A stretch of DNA of 7,089 bases from Xanthobacteraceae bacterium (GTDB lineage Bacteria > Pseudomonadota > Alphaproteobacteria > Rhizobiales > Xanthobacteraceae). The stretch lies in contig JASHRR010001305.1 of assembly GCA_030037185.1 (NCBI GenBank), forward strand, positions 1 through 7,089. Reading direction: 5' to 3'. The notes below the pieces were generated by a model that saw only the letters and a program-made list of their open reading frames with translations, was not told the origin of the DNA and made no database searches. Positions within the stretch are counted from its first letter, which is position 1; the number at the start of each line of letters is the position of its first letter. Positions 1-6,672 of the stretch are shown here, piece by piece. A program made the translations under genes and the position numbers.

Positions 1-72
1 GTTCGGCCATCCTTGCTGCCATTCACGAGGTCCGGTCAGCAAGACTGCCTTTACCTGTTTCTTCGTCATCAT
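1..72 (-). CDS. Possible N-terminus of a divergent gene (partial, weak)
   Basis: Read leftwards from a double ATG at 72/69, 24 codons stay open to the window edge and begin MMTKKQVKAVLLTGPREW. The run of Lys residues followed by a hydrophobic strand (KAVLLTG) resembles the first beta strand of many enzymes, for example zinc-type alcohol dehydrogenases, but it is far too short to assign. There is no clear Shine-Dalgarno sequence. If real, it would be divergent from the synthase-like gene that starts at 147. It could equally be chance. Confidence 0.22.
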   Translation of the reverse strand, partial: MMTKKQVKAVLLTGPREWQQGWPN

Positions 73-146
73 ACCAATTAGCAAATAGTGCCTGGTCGCA
101 GCCAGTGTCAGGCAGCATCTCCATTCAGCCAGACGTTGGTATCATC

Positions 147-995
147 ATGCAGGATGCCCACGCCTATTGCGCGGCGCTGGTTCGCGCCGCCGACAAGGAC
201 CGCTACCTCGCGAGCTTATTCGCGCCGGCGGCGGCGCGGCCGCACCTCCATGCGCTGTATGCCTTCGCGAGCGAGATCGCGCGCGTGCGCGATGCCGCAC
301 GCGAGCCGATGCCGGGCGAAATCAGGCTGCAGTGGTGGCGTGACGTCCTCAATGGGGAGGGCAGGGGCGAAGTGTCGGCCAACCCGGTGGCGGCCGCGCT
401 TCTCGATACGATCGCGTCATGCGCTATGCCGACGCAGCGCTTGATCGCACTGATCGATGCCCACCGCTTCGATCTCTATGCTGATGCGATGCCGAGTCTT
501 GCCGATCTCGATGCCTATGCGGAGCACACCTGCGGGACGCTGTTTGGGCTGGCTTCGCAGATCCTCGACGCGACCCACGGCGCCGATGCAATCACGGCTG
601 CCGCCGCACCTGCCGGCATCGCATACGGCGTCGCGCAGCGCTTGCGCACCTTTCCGCGCGATCTCGCGCGCGGCCAACTCTTCGTGCCGCTCGAGCTGTT
701 GGCGCAGCACGGCCTGACGCGCGAGCAGATCACGGCGCGTCAAAACGCTGACGGCCTGCGCGCCGCGCTTGCTGGCTTGCGCGCGCATGTGCGGGCCGCG
801 TTTGGCCGATTTCGCACGGCCGCGCGCGACATCCCGGCCGCCTGCGCACCGGCATTTCTAATCGCGCCTCTCGTGCCACAGCTGCTCGGGCGGCTTGATG
901 CGGCGGCAGCCGATCCATTCGCGGCGGTCGAGGTCTCGCAGTGGCGGCGCCAGTGGGCGCTGTGGCGCGCGGCGCGCAGGTGGCCAATGCTGTAG
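147..995 (+). CDS. Squalene/phytoene synthase-family protein, NDUFAF6-like, probably non-catalytic
   Basis: The 282-residue product has the all-alpha trans-isoprenyl synthase fold of the squalene/phytoene synthase family. Seen: YAFASEIARVRD (residues 38-49) and PMPGEIRLQWWRDVL (54-68), the hallmark block of the subgroup related to mitochondrial NDUFAF6 (a complex I assembly factor), then GIAYGVAQRLRTFPRDLARGQ (157-177) followed by LFVPLE. True synthases carry Asp-rich DxxxD motifs at 38-49 and near 168-176 that bind Mg2+-diphosphate; here they read SEIAR and PRDLARG, so prenyl transfer is unlikely. Known for the family: NDUFAF6 supports complex I assembly; the bacterial role is not settled. 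Start choice: the frame is open to the left edge of the window and GTG 105 would add 14 residues, but ATG 147 puts the conserved AYCAALVRAADKDRYL block near the N-terminus, as expected. Neither start has a good Shine-Dalgarno. The gene ends two bases from the stop of the convergent kinase-like gene. Confidence 0.85.
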   Translation: MQDAHAYCAALVRAADKDRYLASLFAPAAARPHLHALYAFASEIARVRDAAREPMPGEIRLQWWRDVLNGEGRGEVSANPVAAALLDTIASCAMPTQRLIALIDAHRFDLYADAMPSLADLDAYAEHTCGTLFGLASQILDATHGADAITAAAAPAGIAYGVAQRLRTFPRDLARGQLFVPLELLAQHGLTREQITARQNADGLRAALAGLRAHVRAAFGRFRTAARDIPAACAPAFLIAPLVPQLLGRLDAAAADPFAAVEVSQWRRQWALWRAARRWPML

Positions 996-1005
996 CTCTA
1001 CAGCA
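988..1005. repeat. Inverted repeat joining two convergent stop codons
   Basis: TGCTGTAG-CT-CTACAGCA is a perfect 8-bp inverted repeat around a 2-base centre. It contains the TAG stop of the plus-strand gene (993-995) and the TAG stop of the minus-strand gene (998-1000). It could form a small hairpin in either transcript, but there is no T-tract on either side, so calling it a bidirectional terminator is inference. Confidence 0.4.
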
Positions 1006-2422
1006 CGAACCTGTCGCGCATGTTGTGTCGCGCATTGAGGATGCGCTCGACCGTGGCACGCTCGGCTGCGGACGTGATGAGCAGATCGATGCTGTCGACC
1101 TGATTGGTGGCAATGAGCTGGAGAATGTCGGTGCGAATAGAGCCGGCGGCGTTCCTCGGCAGGGCCGGCACGACCTGGATATATTTCGGGGCGTTGTCGC
1201 GGCCGATCACCCGAGCCAGATAGGTGGCGAGCGCCGCTTCGCCGCAGTTGCGCGCTTCGCCCGTTTCCACGAATGCATAAAGGCCGGTACCGGTGAGCCG
1301 GTCAGGATAGGCGAGCACGGCAGCATCGCGCACGCCGGGGTGCGTCATTAGCGCCGCCGTGATCGCCGGCGCGCCATAGAGGTTCTTGCGCTCCGCCACG
1401 AGGCGGCGGGTGATCTGCCCCTCCTGGTGCGAGCCGACGAGGGGCTCGATCAGGTCGACCTGATTGGTGCTGATGAGGCGCAGAATGTCGCGCCGCACGA
1501 CGCCATCCTTCCGGCGGGGGAGCGCGTCGGCGATCTGGATGAACTCCGGCAGCCGTTCGGCGCCGACGGCCGACACCAACTGCTTGCGTATGTCATCCTC
1601 CCGCAGCGGCGCATCGGCCTCGACAAAGGCGTAAAGCCCAGTGGCGCTCTTGCGGTCGGGAAAATCCAGCACAGCGGCGTCGCGTACATGCGCGAAGGTC
1701 GTCAGGGCGGCTTCAATCATTGGCGCGTCGTAGGCGAGCCGCGCGCCGCCGCCCTCCGAATCGATGAAGCCAAGCAGCCCGCGCGTGACCACCATGTAGA
1801 TCTTCTTACCGGTCATCATCCAGATCCGCGTCGGCAGGCTCTTGCGCGCGAGGATGCGGCGTTCGGACGGCGTCACGGCGTCCGGAACATAGCGCCGTTT
1901 GTGCTTGAGGAAGTGGCGCAGATCTTCATAGGCCGCCATGCGAAACAGCCAGCCGCGCCGTCGGAACATCGAGGCGAGCTGGAAGTCGAGCAGATAGGCG
2001 CGCCCATCAGGGGCGCGCAGCCAGTTCTGCTCCTTGGCCAGATCGTTGTGGGAGATGCCGGCGCGGTGAAGCGCGCGCAAGGCTGCGCGAGCAGAGCGAA
2101 AATAGGCATGGTCGCCGTAAGGCTGCGCGATTTTCAGCGCGCTGCCCGCGATGTAGCCGCGCACCAGCCTGCGCTCGTCGGCATAGATCAGCGGCGGCGC
2201 AATGCCGAGCGTTGTCGCCGACGCAAGAGCGCGGCGCTCGCGGTCGAACAAACGGCGGGCGAGGAGCCATGACCACCACGGCACCTCATCGAGCCGCCGC
2301 AGCACCGCGGGGATTTCGCCGCCTTCGCCCCGGAAGATGCCGCGCTCCACGGTCGAGAACACGTCGCGCTTGAGCACGACCGTGGTCTCCCACCTTCCGG
2401 CGAGGGCATCCGGGGCAGTCAT
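998..2422 (-). CDS. Protein kinase-like domain fused to two tandem ANL (AMP-binding enzyme) C-terminal domains
   Basis: The 474-residue protein has two parts. Residues about 15-190 are a small RIO/Kdo-kinase-like protein kinase fold: a catalytic loop [10 protein letters not shown] (125-134, His125, Asp127, Asn133), a metal-binding DFQ in place of DFG (146-148), and an N-lobe [13 protein letters not shown] where arginine stands where the ATP-binding lysine is expected. Residues about 235-331 and 353-451 are two copies of the C-terminal subdomain of adenylate-forming enzymes (AMP-binding_C). Each runs from VRDAAVL through PD, GLYAFVE and ALPR to a DIL(R/Q)LI.TNQVD tail. In both, the lysine of the usual PRxxxGK motif is replaced (DGVVR at 306-310, AGSIR at 426-430), and no N-terminal adenylation domain is present. 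Enzymatic adenylation is therefore not expected, and the tails may be binding modules. The start overlaps the trmFO stop (ATGA at 2419-2422), implying coupled translation. Substrate and role are unknown. Confidence 0.8.
   Translation of the reverse strand: MTAPDALAGRWETTVVLKRDVFSTVERGIFRGEGGEIPAVLRRLDEVPWWSWLLARRLFDRERRALASATTLGIAPPLIYADERRLVRGYIAGSALKIAQPYGDHAYFRSARAALRALHRAGISHNDLAKEQNWLRAPDGRAYLLDFQLASMFRRRGWLFRMAAYEDLRHFLKHKRRYVPDAVTPSERRILARKSLPTRIWMMTGKKIYMVVTRGLLGFIDSEGGGARLAYDAPMIEAALTTFAHVRDAAVLDFPDRKSATGLYAFVEADAPLREDDIRKQLVSAVGAERLPEFIQIADALPRRKDGVVRRDILRLISTNQVDLIEPLVGSHQEGQITRRLVAERKNLYGAPAITAALMTHPGVRDAAVLAYPDRLTGTGLYAFVETGEARNCGEAALATYLARVIGRDNAPKYIQVVPALPRNAAGSIRTDILQLIATNQVDSIDLLITSAAERATVERILNARHNMRDRFVL
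1070..1720 (-). repeat. Intragenic tandem duplication encoding two AMP-binding_C modules
   Basis: The stretches 1430-1720 and 1070-1366 encode two diverged copies of the same ~97-residue module. Similarity is visible even in the DNA: the plus-strand sequence GTCGACCTGATTGGTG occurs near 1094 and near 1455, each followed by a diverged AGAATGTCG. It encodes the reverse of the shared TNQVD tail. A 20-residue linker (residues 332-352) separates the copies. Confidence 0.75.
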
Positions 2423-3879
2423 TGCAGATGGCGCTCCGCCGATCGCACGGCCTCAGGCGAGGGCGCCGTTCGGGCCGGCTGGGCGGGCGCGCCGCCGCCC
2501 GCCCAGGCATCGAGGTCGTGGAGAGCCCGGGAGGTCAGCGCCCGTCGCTTGGCCATCCCCCTGGCGGCGCCGTGCAGCCGCGCTCCGTCGGCACGGCGGT
2601 CCGGCGATGTCTCGAGCGGCGGGAACAGGCCGAAATTGACGTTCATGGGCTGGAACGAACGCGGCCCGGCATCGATCGTTGCCACATGGCCGCCGGTTAT
2701 GTGCCCCAGAAGCGCTCCGTGCGCGGTGGTGGGCGGCGGCGGCTCCGGCGCGCCGCCGCGCCGTTCAGCCGCCGCGAAGCGGCCGGCGAGAAGGCCGATG
2801 GCGGCCGATTCGACGTAGCCTTCGCAACCCGTGATCTGTCCGGCGAAACGCAACCGCGGCATCGCCTTGAGGCGCAGCATGCCGTCCAAAAGCTTCGGCG
2901 AATTAAGGAAGGTGTTGCGATGCAGGCCGCCAAGCCGCGCGAACTCGGCGTGCTCGAGGCCGGGCACCATGCGGAATATGCGCACCTGTTCGGCATGCCT
3001 GAGCTTGGTCTGGAAGCCGACCATGTTGAATAGCGTGCCGAGCCGGTTGTCCTGGCGCAGTTGCACGACGGCGTAGGGCTTAACGGTCGGCCGATGGGGG
3101 TCGGTGAGCCCGATGGGCTTCATTGGACCGAACCGCAAGGTTTCGCGGCCGCGTTCGGCCATCACTTCGATCGGCAAGCAGCCGTCGAAATAGGGCGTGG
3201 AGGTTTCCCATTCGTGGAACGAGACACGCTCGCCGGTCACAAGGGCGTCAATGAAAGCCTCGTAGAGGCGCCGGTCGAGCGGGCAGTTGATGTAATCAGC
3301 GCCGGTGCCGCCCGGGCCTGCGTCGTCGTAGCGTGACTGGAACCAGGCGACCGACATGTCGATCGACTCCCGATCGACGATCGGCGCGATGGCGTCGAAG
3401 AAGGCCAGCTCCTGTTCGCCCGTAGCGGCTCGTATCGCCGCCGCCAGAGGGGCCGAGGTGAGGGGACCGGTTGCGATGATGACGCTGTCCCATGAGGCGG
3501 GCGGCAGTGCCGTAACCTCGTCGCGATCGATCTCGACCAGCGGATGGCACGTAAGCGCTTGCGTGACAGCCTGCGAGAATCCGTCGCGGTCGACGGCAAG
3601 CGCGCCGCCCGCCGGCACCTGGTTGGCGGCGCCTGCGCGCATCACCAGCGAGCCGAGCCGCCGCATTTCCTCGTGCAAGAGGCCGACCGCATTGTGCTCG
3701 CGATCGTCGGAACGAAACGAATTCGAGCAAACCAGTTCTGCGAGGGAGCCGGTCTTGTGGGCTGCCGTGGTCCGGTTCGGCCGCATCTCGTGAAGCACGA
3801 CCGGAATGCCGCGGTTGGCGATCTGCCAAGCCGCTTCGCTACCGGCGAGCCCGCCGCCTATGACATGGATCGGTTGCAT
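2419..3879 (-). CDS. trmFO: Methylenetetrahydrofolate-tRNA-(uracil54-C5)-methyltransferase, FADH2-oxidising (TrmFO)
   Basis: TrmFO makes ribothymidine at position 54 of the tRNA T-loop, using methylenetetrahydrofolate as carbon donor and FADH2 as reductant; it is cytoplasmic. The 486-residue product starts with the FAD-binding Rossmann motif [18 protein letters not shown] (GGGLAG at 8-13). It continues with CSNSFRSDD (Cys51), YINCPLD (196-202), [15 protein letters not shown] (Cys234), [14 protein letters not shown] (347-360) and [10 protein letters not shown] (413-422), all typical of the family. Cys51 and Cys234 match the two cysteines implicated in catalysis in characterised TrmFO proteins (alignment by eye). 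The open frame extends to 4032, but ATG 3879 starts directly at the FAD motif, as in the family; the extension would run into the divergent GST gene. No Shine-Dalgarno precedes 3879, in line with a leaderless transcript. The C-terminal ~20 residues are low-complexity Ala/Pro/Arg. It is followed with a 4-base overlap by the kinase-like gene. Confidence 0.95.
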   Translation of the reverse strand: MQPIHVIGGGLAGSEAAWQIANRGIPVVLHEMRPNRTTAAHKTGSLAELVCSNSFRSDDREHNAVGLLHEEMRRLGSLVMRAGAANQVPAGGALAVDRDGFSQAVTQALTCHPLVEIDRDEVTALPPASWDSVIIATGPLTSAPLAAAIRAATGEQELAFFDAIAPIVDRESIDMSVAWFQSRYDDAGPGGTGADYINCPLDRRLYEAFIDALVTGERVSFHEWETSTPYFDGCLPIEVMAERGRETLRFGPMKPIGLTDPHRPTVKPYAVVQLRQDNRLGTLFNMVGFQTKLRHAEQVRIFRMVPGLEHAEFARLGGLHRNTFLNSPKLLDGMLRLKAMPRLRFAGQITGCEGYVESAAIGLLAGRFAAAERRGGAPEPPPPTTAHGALLGHITGGHVATIDAGPRSFQPMNVNFGLFPPLETSPDRRADGARLHGAARGMAKRRALTSRALHDLDAWAGGGAPAQPARTAPSPEAVRSAERHLQ

Positions 3880-3887
3880 GGTGGTTG

Positions 3888-3915
3888 TGGATATTGGAAA
3901 CGCGCCGCATGTCAA
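3888..3915 (-). promoter_or_regulatory. Candidate trmFO promoter giving a near-leaderless mRNA
   Basis: Minus strand: a perfect TTGACA at 3915-3910, a 16-base spacer, then TATCCA at 3893-3888 as a weak -10 element. Transcription would begin about 3881-3880, one or two bases before the trmFO ATG at 3879. That fits the missing Shine-Dalgarno. The -35 is strong, the -10 is poor, and nothing here is proven. Confidence 0.4.
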
Positions 3916-4030
3916 CCTATGGTCGGGTTTGCGCCTGTGCAATGCCGCAGCGCAATGTTCTGTCGCCTTGCTATAGGAGGCGTTCTGAGGCAATCCAGGA
4001 CGTGGACAATCGCAAACCGCGAGGCCAACC

Positions 4031-4648
4031 ATGGCTGATCTGACACTCTACCATATCGCGCCGTCGCGCTCCTCAGTCGCGCTGTGGATGCTGGAGGAAA
4101 TCGGCGAGCCTTACGACATCCACCTGCTTAGTATGAAGAAGGGCACCAATCGGGAGCCCGCCTATTTGGCCGTGAATCCGATGGGAAAGGTGCCGGCGCT
4201 GCGGCATCGCGGTGTCGTCATCACGGAATGCGCGGCCGTCTGCACCTATCTGGCCGATGCGTTTCCAAAAGCCGGCCTCAATATTCCGCTCGATGATCCG
4301 CAGCGCGGACCCTATCTCAAATGGCTGTTTTTTGCGCCCGGCGTGCTCGAATCGGCCATTATGGACCGGGCGTTTCCGCGAGCGGGCGAAACGCAGCGCG
4401 CGGCCCTCGGTTATGGCGATTTCGACACCACGATGGACGTGCTTGCAAAAGCGGTCACGCCGGGGCCGTTCCTGATGGGGGACAAGTTCACGGCCGCCGA
4501 CGTCGTCATCGGATCGACTCTGCGGTGGGGCACGATCTTCAAGATGATTCCAGAGCGCAAAGAGTTCGCCGACTACGTCGCGCGCTTCGTGGATCGGCCC
4601 GCCGCAAAACGGGCGCAGGCGAAGGATGACGAGCTAGCCAAAGTGTAG
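4031..4648 (+). CDS. Glutathione S-transferase family protein
   Basis: The 205-residue protein has the two-domain cytosolic GST layout. The thioredoxin-fold N-terminal half holds [18 protein letters not shown] (residues 6-23), with Ser12/Ser14 as candidate glutathione-activating residues. It also holds NPMGKVPAL (49-57) with the cis-proline Pro55, and the glutathione-binding [12 protein letters not shown] (65-76), where Cys67 replaces the serine usual after Glu66. The helical C-terminal half has [15 protein letters not shown], including the TAAD N-capping box of GSTs. GSTs conjugate or reduce electrophiles and peroxides with glutathione; the substrate cannot be predicted here. A GAGG at 4021-4024 lies six bases before ATG 4031 and supports this start. 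The gene is transcribed divergently from trmFO and appears monocistronic, since no gene follows for 480 bp. Confidence 0.92.
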   Translation: MADLTLYHIAPSRSSVALWMLEEIGEPYDIHLLSMKKGTNREPAYLAVNPMGKVPALRHRGVVITECAAVCTYLADAFPKAGLNIPLDDPQRGPYLKWLFFAPGVLESAIMDRAFPRAGETQRAALGYGDFDTTMDVLAKAVTPGPFLMGDKFTAADVVIGSTLRWGTIFKMIPERKEFADYVARFVDRPAAKRAQAKDDELAKV

Positions 4649-4832
4649 CCGATCCCCCCTGAGGTGCACTGAACTGGGAGGCTTTCGCCGCTCGCTCGTG
4701 CGGGCATCTCTGTCGCCTCATACAAGCGCAGCGCTTCAGGAGCCGAGTTTACAAGAGCGGACCCAGAGGGGAGGCGGGCATATATGCGTCCGATGTGCGA
4801 TCGCAATCGCTTGGCGGAGCGGTCGCCGTTGG
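4649..4832. other. Intergenic stretch after the GST gene
   Basis: I see no convincing gene, terminator or repeat here. A 99-codon minus-strand frame (4872-4573) crosses it and overlaps the end of the GST gene, but it has no ribosome-binding site or recognisable domain. The region from 4833 onward is annotated separately because it is rich in stem-loops. Confidence 0.4.
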
Positions 4833-5115
4833 CTCCAATCTCCTTGGAGATGCAGAGACAAGGTTTTTGCACGGCGTATTGGCGCCTCGTGCCAGCTTTA
4901 AAAACCCCGGCTGCGCAGTCATGTTGCAGCCGGCGTTGCAGCGTTCAAGCGTGTCGCGAACCGAGTCCGCCCGCGCCGCCTCAGTTGGATGTTCCCCAAA
5001 CCCGTTTCATGCCTTTCAAGCACAGAGCTGTTCGCGTTATGTTTCGACTGCCAACAAGGGAGCGGCGCTTGCCCCGACTGTTAAGTCGGAGGCTTCCGCG
5101 CCCCCGTTGTTTTTT
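4833..5115 (+). ncRNA. Candidate structured RNA or 5' leader before the dsrE-like gene
   Basis: Four stem-loops follow each other on the plus strand. (1) CTCCAA 4833-4838 pairs with TTGGAG 4844-4849. (2) A long imperfect hairpin pairs GGTTTTT 4862-4868 with AAAAACC 4900-4906, GCAC 4869-4872 with GTGC 4889-4892, and GGCG 4873-4876 with CGCC 4883-4886. (3) CCGGCTGC 4907-4914 pairs with GCAGCCGG 4926-4933. (4) The terminator-like hairpin at 5058-5105 is followed by a T-tract. No coding frame with a ribosome-binding site explains the region. It could be a small RNA ending at the terminator or a regulatory leader for the downstream gene. It matches no RNA family I recognise, and GC-rich DNA yields some hairpins by chance. 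No clear promoter was found. Confidence 0.3.
5058..5115 (+). terminator. Terminator- or attenuator-like hairpin just before the dsrE-like gene
   Basis: GGG 5058-5060 pairs with CCC 5103-5105, GGCGC 5064-5068 with GCGCC 5098-5102, GCC 5071-5073 with GGC 5091-5093, and CCGACT 5074-5079 with AGTCGG 5084-5089 around a GTTA loop. G5106 and then TTGTTTTTT (5107-5115) follow at once. This is the shape of an intrinsic terminator. The T-tract ends three bases before the GAGAGG ribosome-binding site at 5118-5123, so it either ends an upstream RNA or attenuates the next gene. Confidence 0.5.
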
Positions 5116-5128
5116 GTGAGAGGCGCCG

Positions 5129-5482
5129 ATGCACTTCGTTATTTCCGACACATGGGGTCCGACCGACCCGACCCGCGCCCTGCTGCCGTTCATCTTCGCC
5201 GCCTCTGCGGTGCAGGCGGGCGATCAGGTAACGTTGATGCTGTTCCACGACGCTGTGTACATGGCGGTGGAAGGGGCGGGCGCGAAGCTGGTGCCGGTCG
5301 GGCCGCCGAACCGCTTCGAAGAGGTCGCCGCTCACCCCAAGGTGACGTTGTGGGCTTGCAAACCCTGCATCGAGGTTCGCGGGCTTGCTGCCGCGACGCT
5401 CGATCGCCGCATCAAGCTCGGCGGCATGAACGATTTCCACGCCGCCGCGAAGGGGGCGGATGTGCGGCTGATAAATTATTGA
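5129..5482 (+). CDS. DsrE-family small sulfur-relay-like protein
   Basis: The 117-residue product has the DsrE/DsrF/YchN alpha/beta fold. It opens with a strand, MHFVISDTWGPTDPTRALLPFIFAA, whose Asp7 and PTDPTRA loop resemble the ligand pocket of the family. A helix and strand follow (AGDQVTLMLFHDAVYMAVEG), and a conserved Cys-rich block WACKPCIEVRGL holds Cys77 and Cys80. Known DsrE-like proteins pass persulfide sulfur in tRNA thiolation (TusBCD) or dissimilatory sulfur oxidation (DsrEFH); many single-gene relatives are uncharacterised. No dsrF/dsrH or tus partner lies nearby, so its partner is unknown. GAGAGG at 5118-5123, five bases before ATG 5129, is a good ribosome-binding site. A terminator-like hairpin lies immediately upstream. 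The length is normal and the frame is intact, unlike the DNA to its right. Confidence 0.85.
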   Translation: MHFVISDTWGPTDPTRALLPFIFAASAVQAGDQVTLMLFHDAVYMAVEGAGAKLVPVGPPNRFEEVAAHPKVTLWACKPCIEVRGLAAATLDRRIKLGGMNDFHAAAKGADVRLINY

Positions 5483-5490
5483 GGCGAATC

Positions 5491-5515
5491 GCCAAGAAGC
5501 GGGAAGCTTTTTGGC
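5491..5515 (+). terminator. Stem-loop after the dsrE-like gene
   Basis: GCCAAGAAGC and GCTTTTTGGC form a 10-bp stem with one G·U pair and a GGGAA loop, eight bases after the TGA stop of the dsrE-like gene. No T-tract follows outside the stem, so it may slow or protect the 3' end rather than terminate efficiently. It also lies just left of the iscB remnant, where a guide RNA would be expected, so an origin in that element cannot be excluded. Confidence 0.4.
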
Positions 5516-5555
5516 AGGATGGGCGCCCGGTAGCGAATGTTTGCGCCGGCTGCGG

Positions 5556-6205
5556 CCGCTGATGCCGTGTTCTGAGAAAAGGGCTCGCCTGCTTCTCGAA
5601 CGGCGGGGGCAGCCTCGCACAACGACCGGATAGGCGGCGGGGCCAAGCTCGATCCTCGGCAGCAGAACCTCGTCCCCGCCTTGTTCGCTGCAACAACGCA
5701 AAAGCAGAAAGGCGCTCTCGATCGAGGAATTTCTCGCCCGCGATCCCAAACGTCTCGCCGCCATCGAGTTGCAACTCAAGGCACCTTTGAAGGATGCCGC
5801 GGCCGTCACCCGATGGGCCCGGACAACGCTTTGGCGGGCACCTGCCGAGCCGCGTCTGGCAGCCGCACCAGGGACAACCGCTCCCGCCTCGCAATCGCGA
5901 AGACGCATGCGCTTGATGCCGCCGGTGTGGGCCGAGACGGGTAGGCTCGCCGGCCGGGAAATTCCTGCGCCCGCAATCAAGGCCATGGGGCGCGGCGCCC
6001 GCTGCCGTACGAGGCTTACCGCTTTTCCGCGCGGCTCTCGCGCGCAGCAACTCCCTCCGGGGCTTTAAGACCGGCGACATCGTCCGGGGTAACGAAAAGG
6101 CGCTGGTGCCGGCATTCATGTCGGGCGAGCTGCTGTTGCAGCCAAAGGTCAATTCAGCATCCAGACAAGAAACGGATCCTCAAAGATGTCGGGCACAGTA
6201 CGTAT
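5556..6205 (+). pseudogene. iscB: Degraded iscB-type RNA-guided nuclease gene (PLMP/RuvC/HNH)
   Basis: Motifs of the IscB family (RRXRR/HNH proteins of IS200/IS605-type elements, related to the ancestor of Cas9) appear in the correct order but in shifting frames. They are: PLMPCSEKRARLLLER (5556-5603), the PLMP domain; AKLDP (5642-5656), then after one extra base GSRT (5658-5669), the RuvC-I KLDPGSRT; RCNNAK (5686-5703), the end of HNH; SIEEFLARDPKRLAAI and LKAPLKDAAAVTRW (5718-5816); NRSRLAIAKTHALDAAGVG (5876-5932), RuvC-III with His and Asp of HALD; AIKAMGRG and RTRLTAFPRG (5973-6035); GFKTGDIVR (6061-6087); GIHVGRAAVAAKGQFSIQT (6111-6167); ILKDVGH (6176-6196). In-frame stops (5631, 5942, 6066), several frameshifts, and loss of nearly everything between RuvC-I and the HNH tail (Arg-rich helix, RuvC-II, HNH core) make it non-functional. 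Intact IscB proteins are roughly 400-500 residues. The assignment rests on motif memory, not a search. Confidence 0.82.
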
Positions 6206-6672
6206 CCCGCGGCAACGGCAGCGCGCGGTCAACCCCCGGCGCCAATGCCGGGCGGCGCAATCGTGTGGGCGGTGCTGCCCACATGGGGCTCGACGCTGCC
6301 GTCAGCACGTGCTCGTTTCGACGGCACGCGATGGGTTCCCTCGCGCTCCCGCGGTGGCATAATGGGCTCTCGCGTTCGAGGACAACGGCGCCGTGATAGG
6401 GTGGCAACGCGACAAGCTCTGTGAACTAAAGGCCACCGGCTTCGACCGCCTTGACGGTCTGTTGCGGCGACACCTCAGTGCGGTCTTTGGTCCGCGCGGT
6501 TCGACCAGAATTGGTTTCTTGGCGCGGGCGCCGATGAAAGGTTGCCCGGGCGACCGGCGTCGAAACACAGAGAGACTTACCGACCCTGCCGCATTGCCGG
6601 CCAGCAGTTGCCGCCATGTTGGAGTCGCGTTCCGGCTTGAAGTCGTGACCAAGCGCCAGACCAGGGGGAGTC
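6206..6672. other. Intergenic or decayed DNA with no recognisable gene
   Basis: No open frame here has a ribosome-binding site or recognisable domain; the plus-strand frame from 6393 and the minus-strand frames at 6652-6302 and 6683-6426 look like chance. Visible structure is limited to a 7-bp hairpin, TGTGGGC 6264-6270 with GCCCACA 6277-6283, and a 10-base palindrome AGCACGTGCT at 6304-6313. It may contain the right flank of the decayed iscB element. Confidence 0.5.

Noticed and set aside
1427..2272. 281-codon plus-strand open frame antisense to the kinase-like gene
   Set aside because: Composition is Arg/Ala/Gly/Asp-rich antisense translation of a GC-rich gene; the minus-strand frame has clear domain motifs over the same bases.
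2422..3033. 203-codon plus-strand open frame antisense to trmFO
   Set aside because: Shadow of the well-supported trmFO reading frame; no recognisable domain.
3975..3980. Perfect AGGAGG in the trmFO-GST spacer
   Set aside because: No ATG, GTG or TTG start lies at a suitable distance with an open frame; the GST start has its own GAGG at 4021-4024.
3880..4032. 51-codon N-terminal extension of trmFO
   Set aside because: The FAD-binding motif must lie at the N-terminus; the extension has no family similarity and would overlap the divergent GST start.
4573..4872. 99-codon minus-strand frame downstream of and overlapping the GST gene
   Set aside because: No ribosome-binding site or domain, and it overlaps the 3' end of a real gene; too little to call.
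4795..5562. 255-codon plus-strand frame covering the leader and the dsrE-like gene
   Set aside because: Out of frame with the clear DsrE-family protein, and its product becomes an Arg/Gly/Ala-rich shadow across that gene.
5081..5986. 301-codon minus-strand frame over the dsrE-like gene and iscB remnant
   Set aside because: Antisense shadow; the plus strand carries recognisable motifs through the whole stretch.
6501..6517. GGTTCGACC resembling a tRNA T-loop
   Set aside because: No T-stem pairing, anticodon arm or acceptor stem can be built around it.
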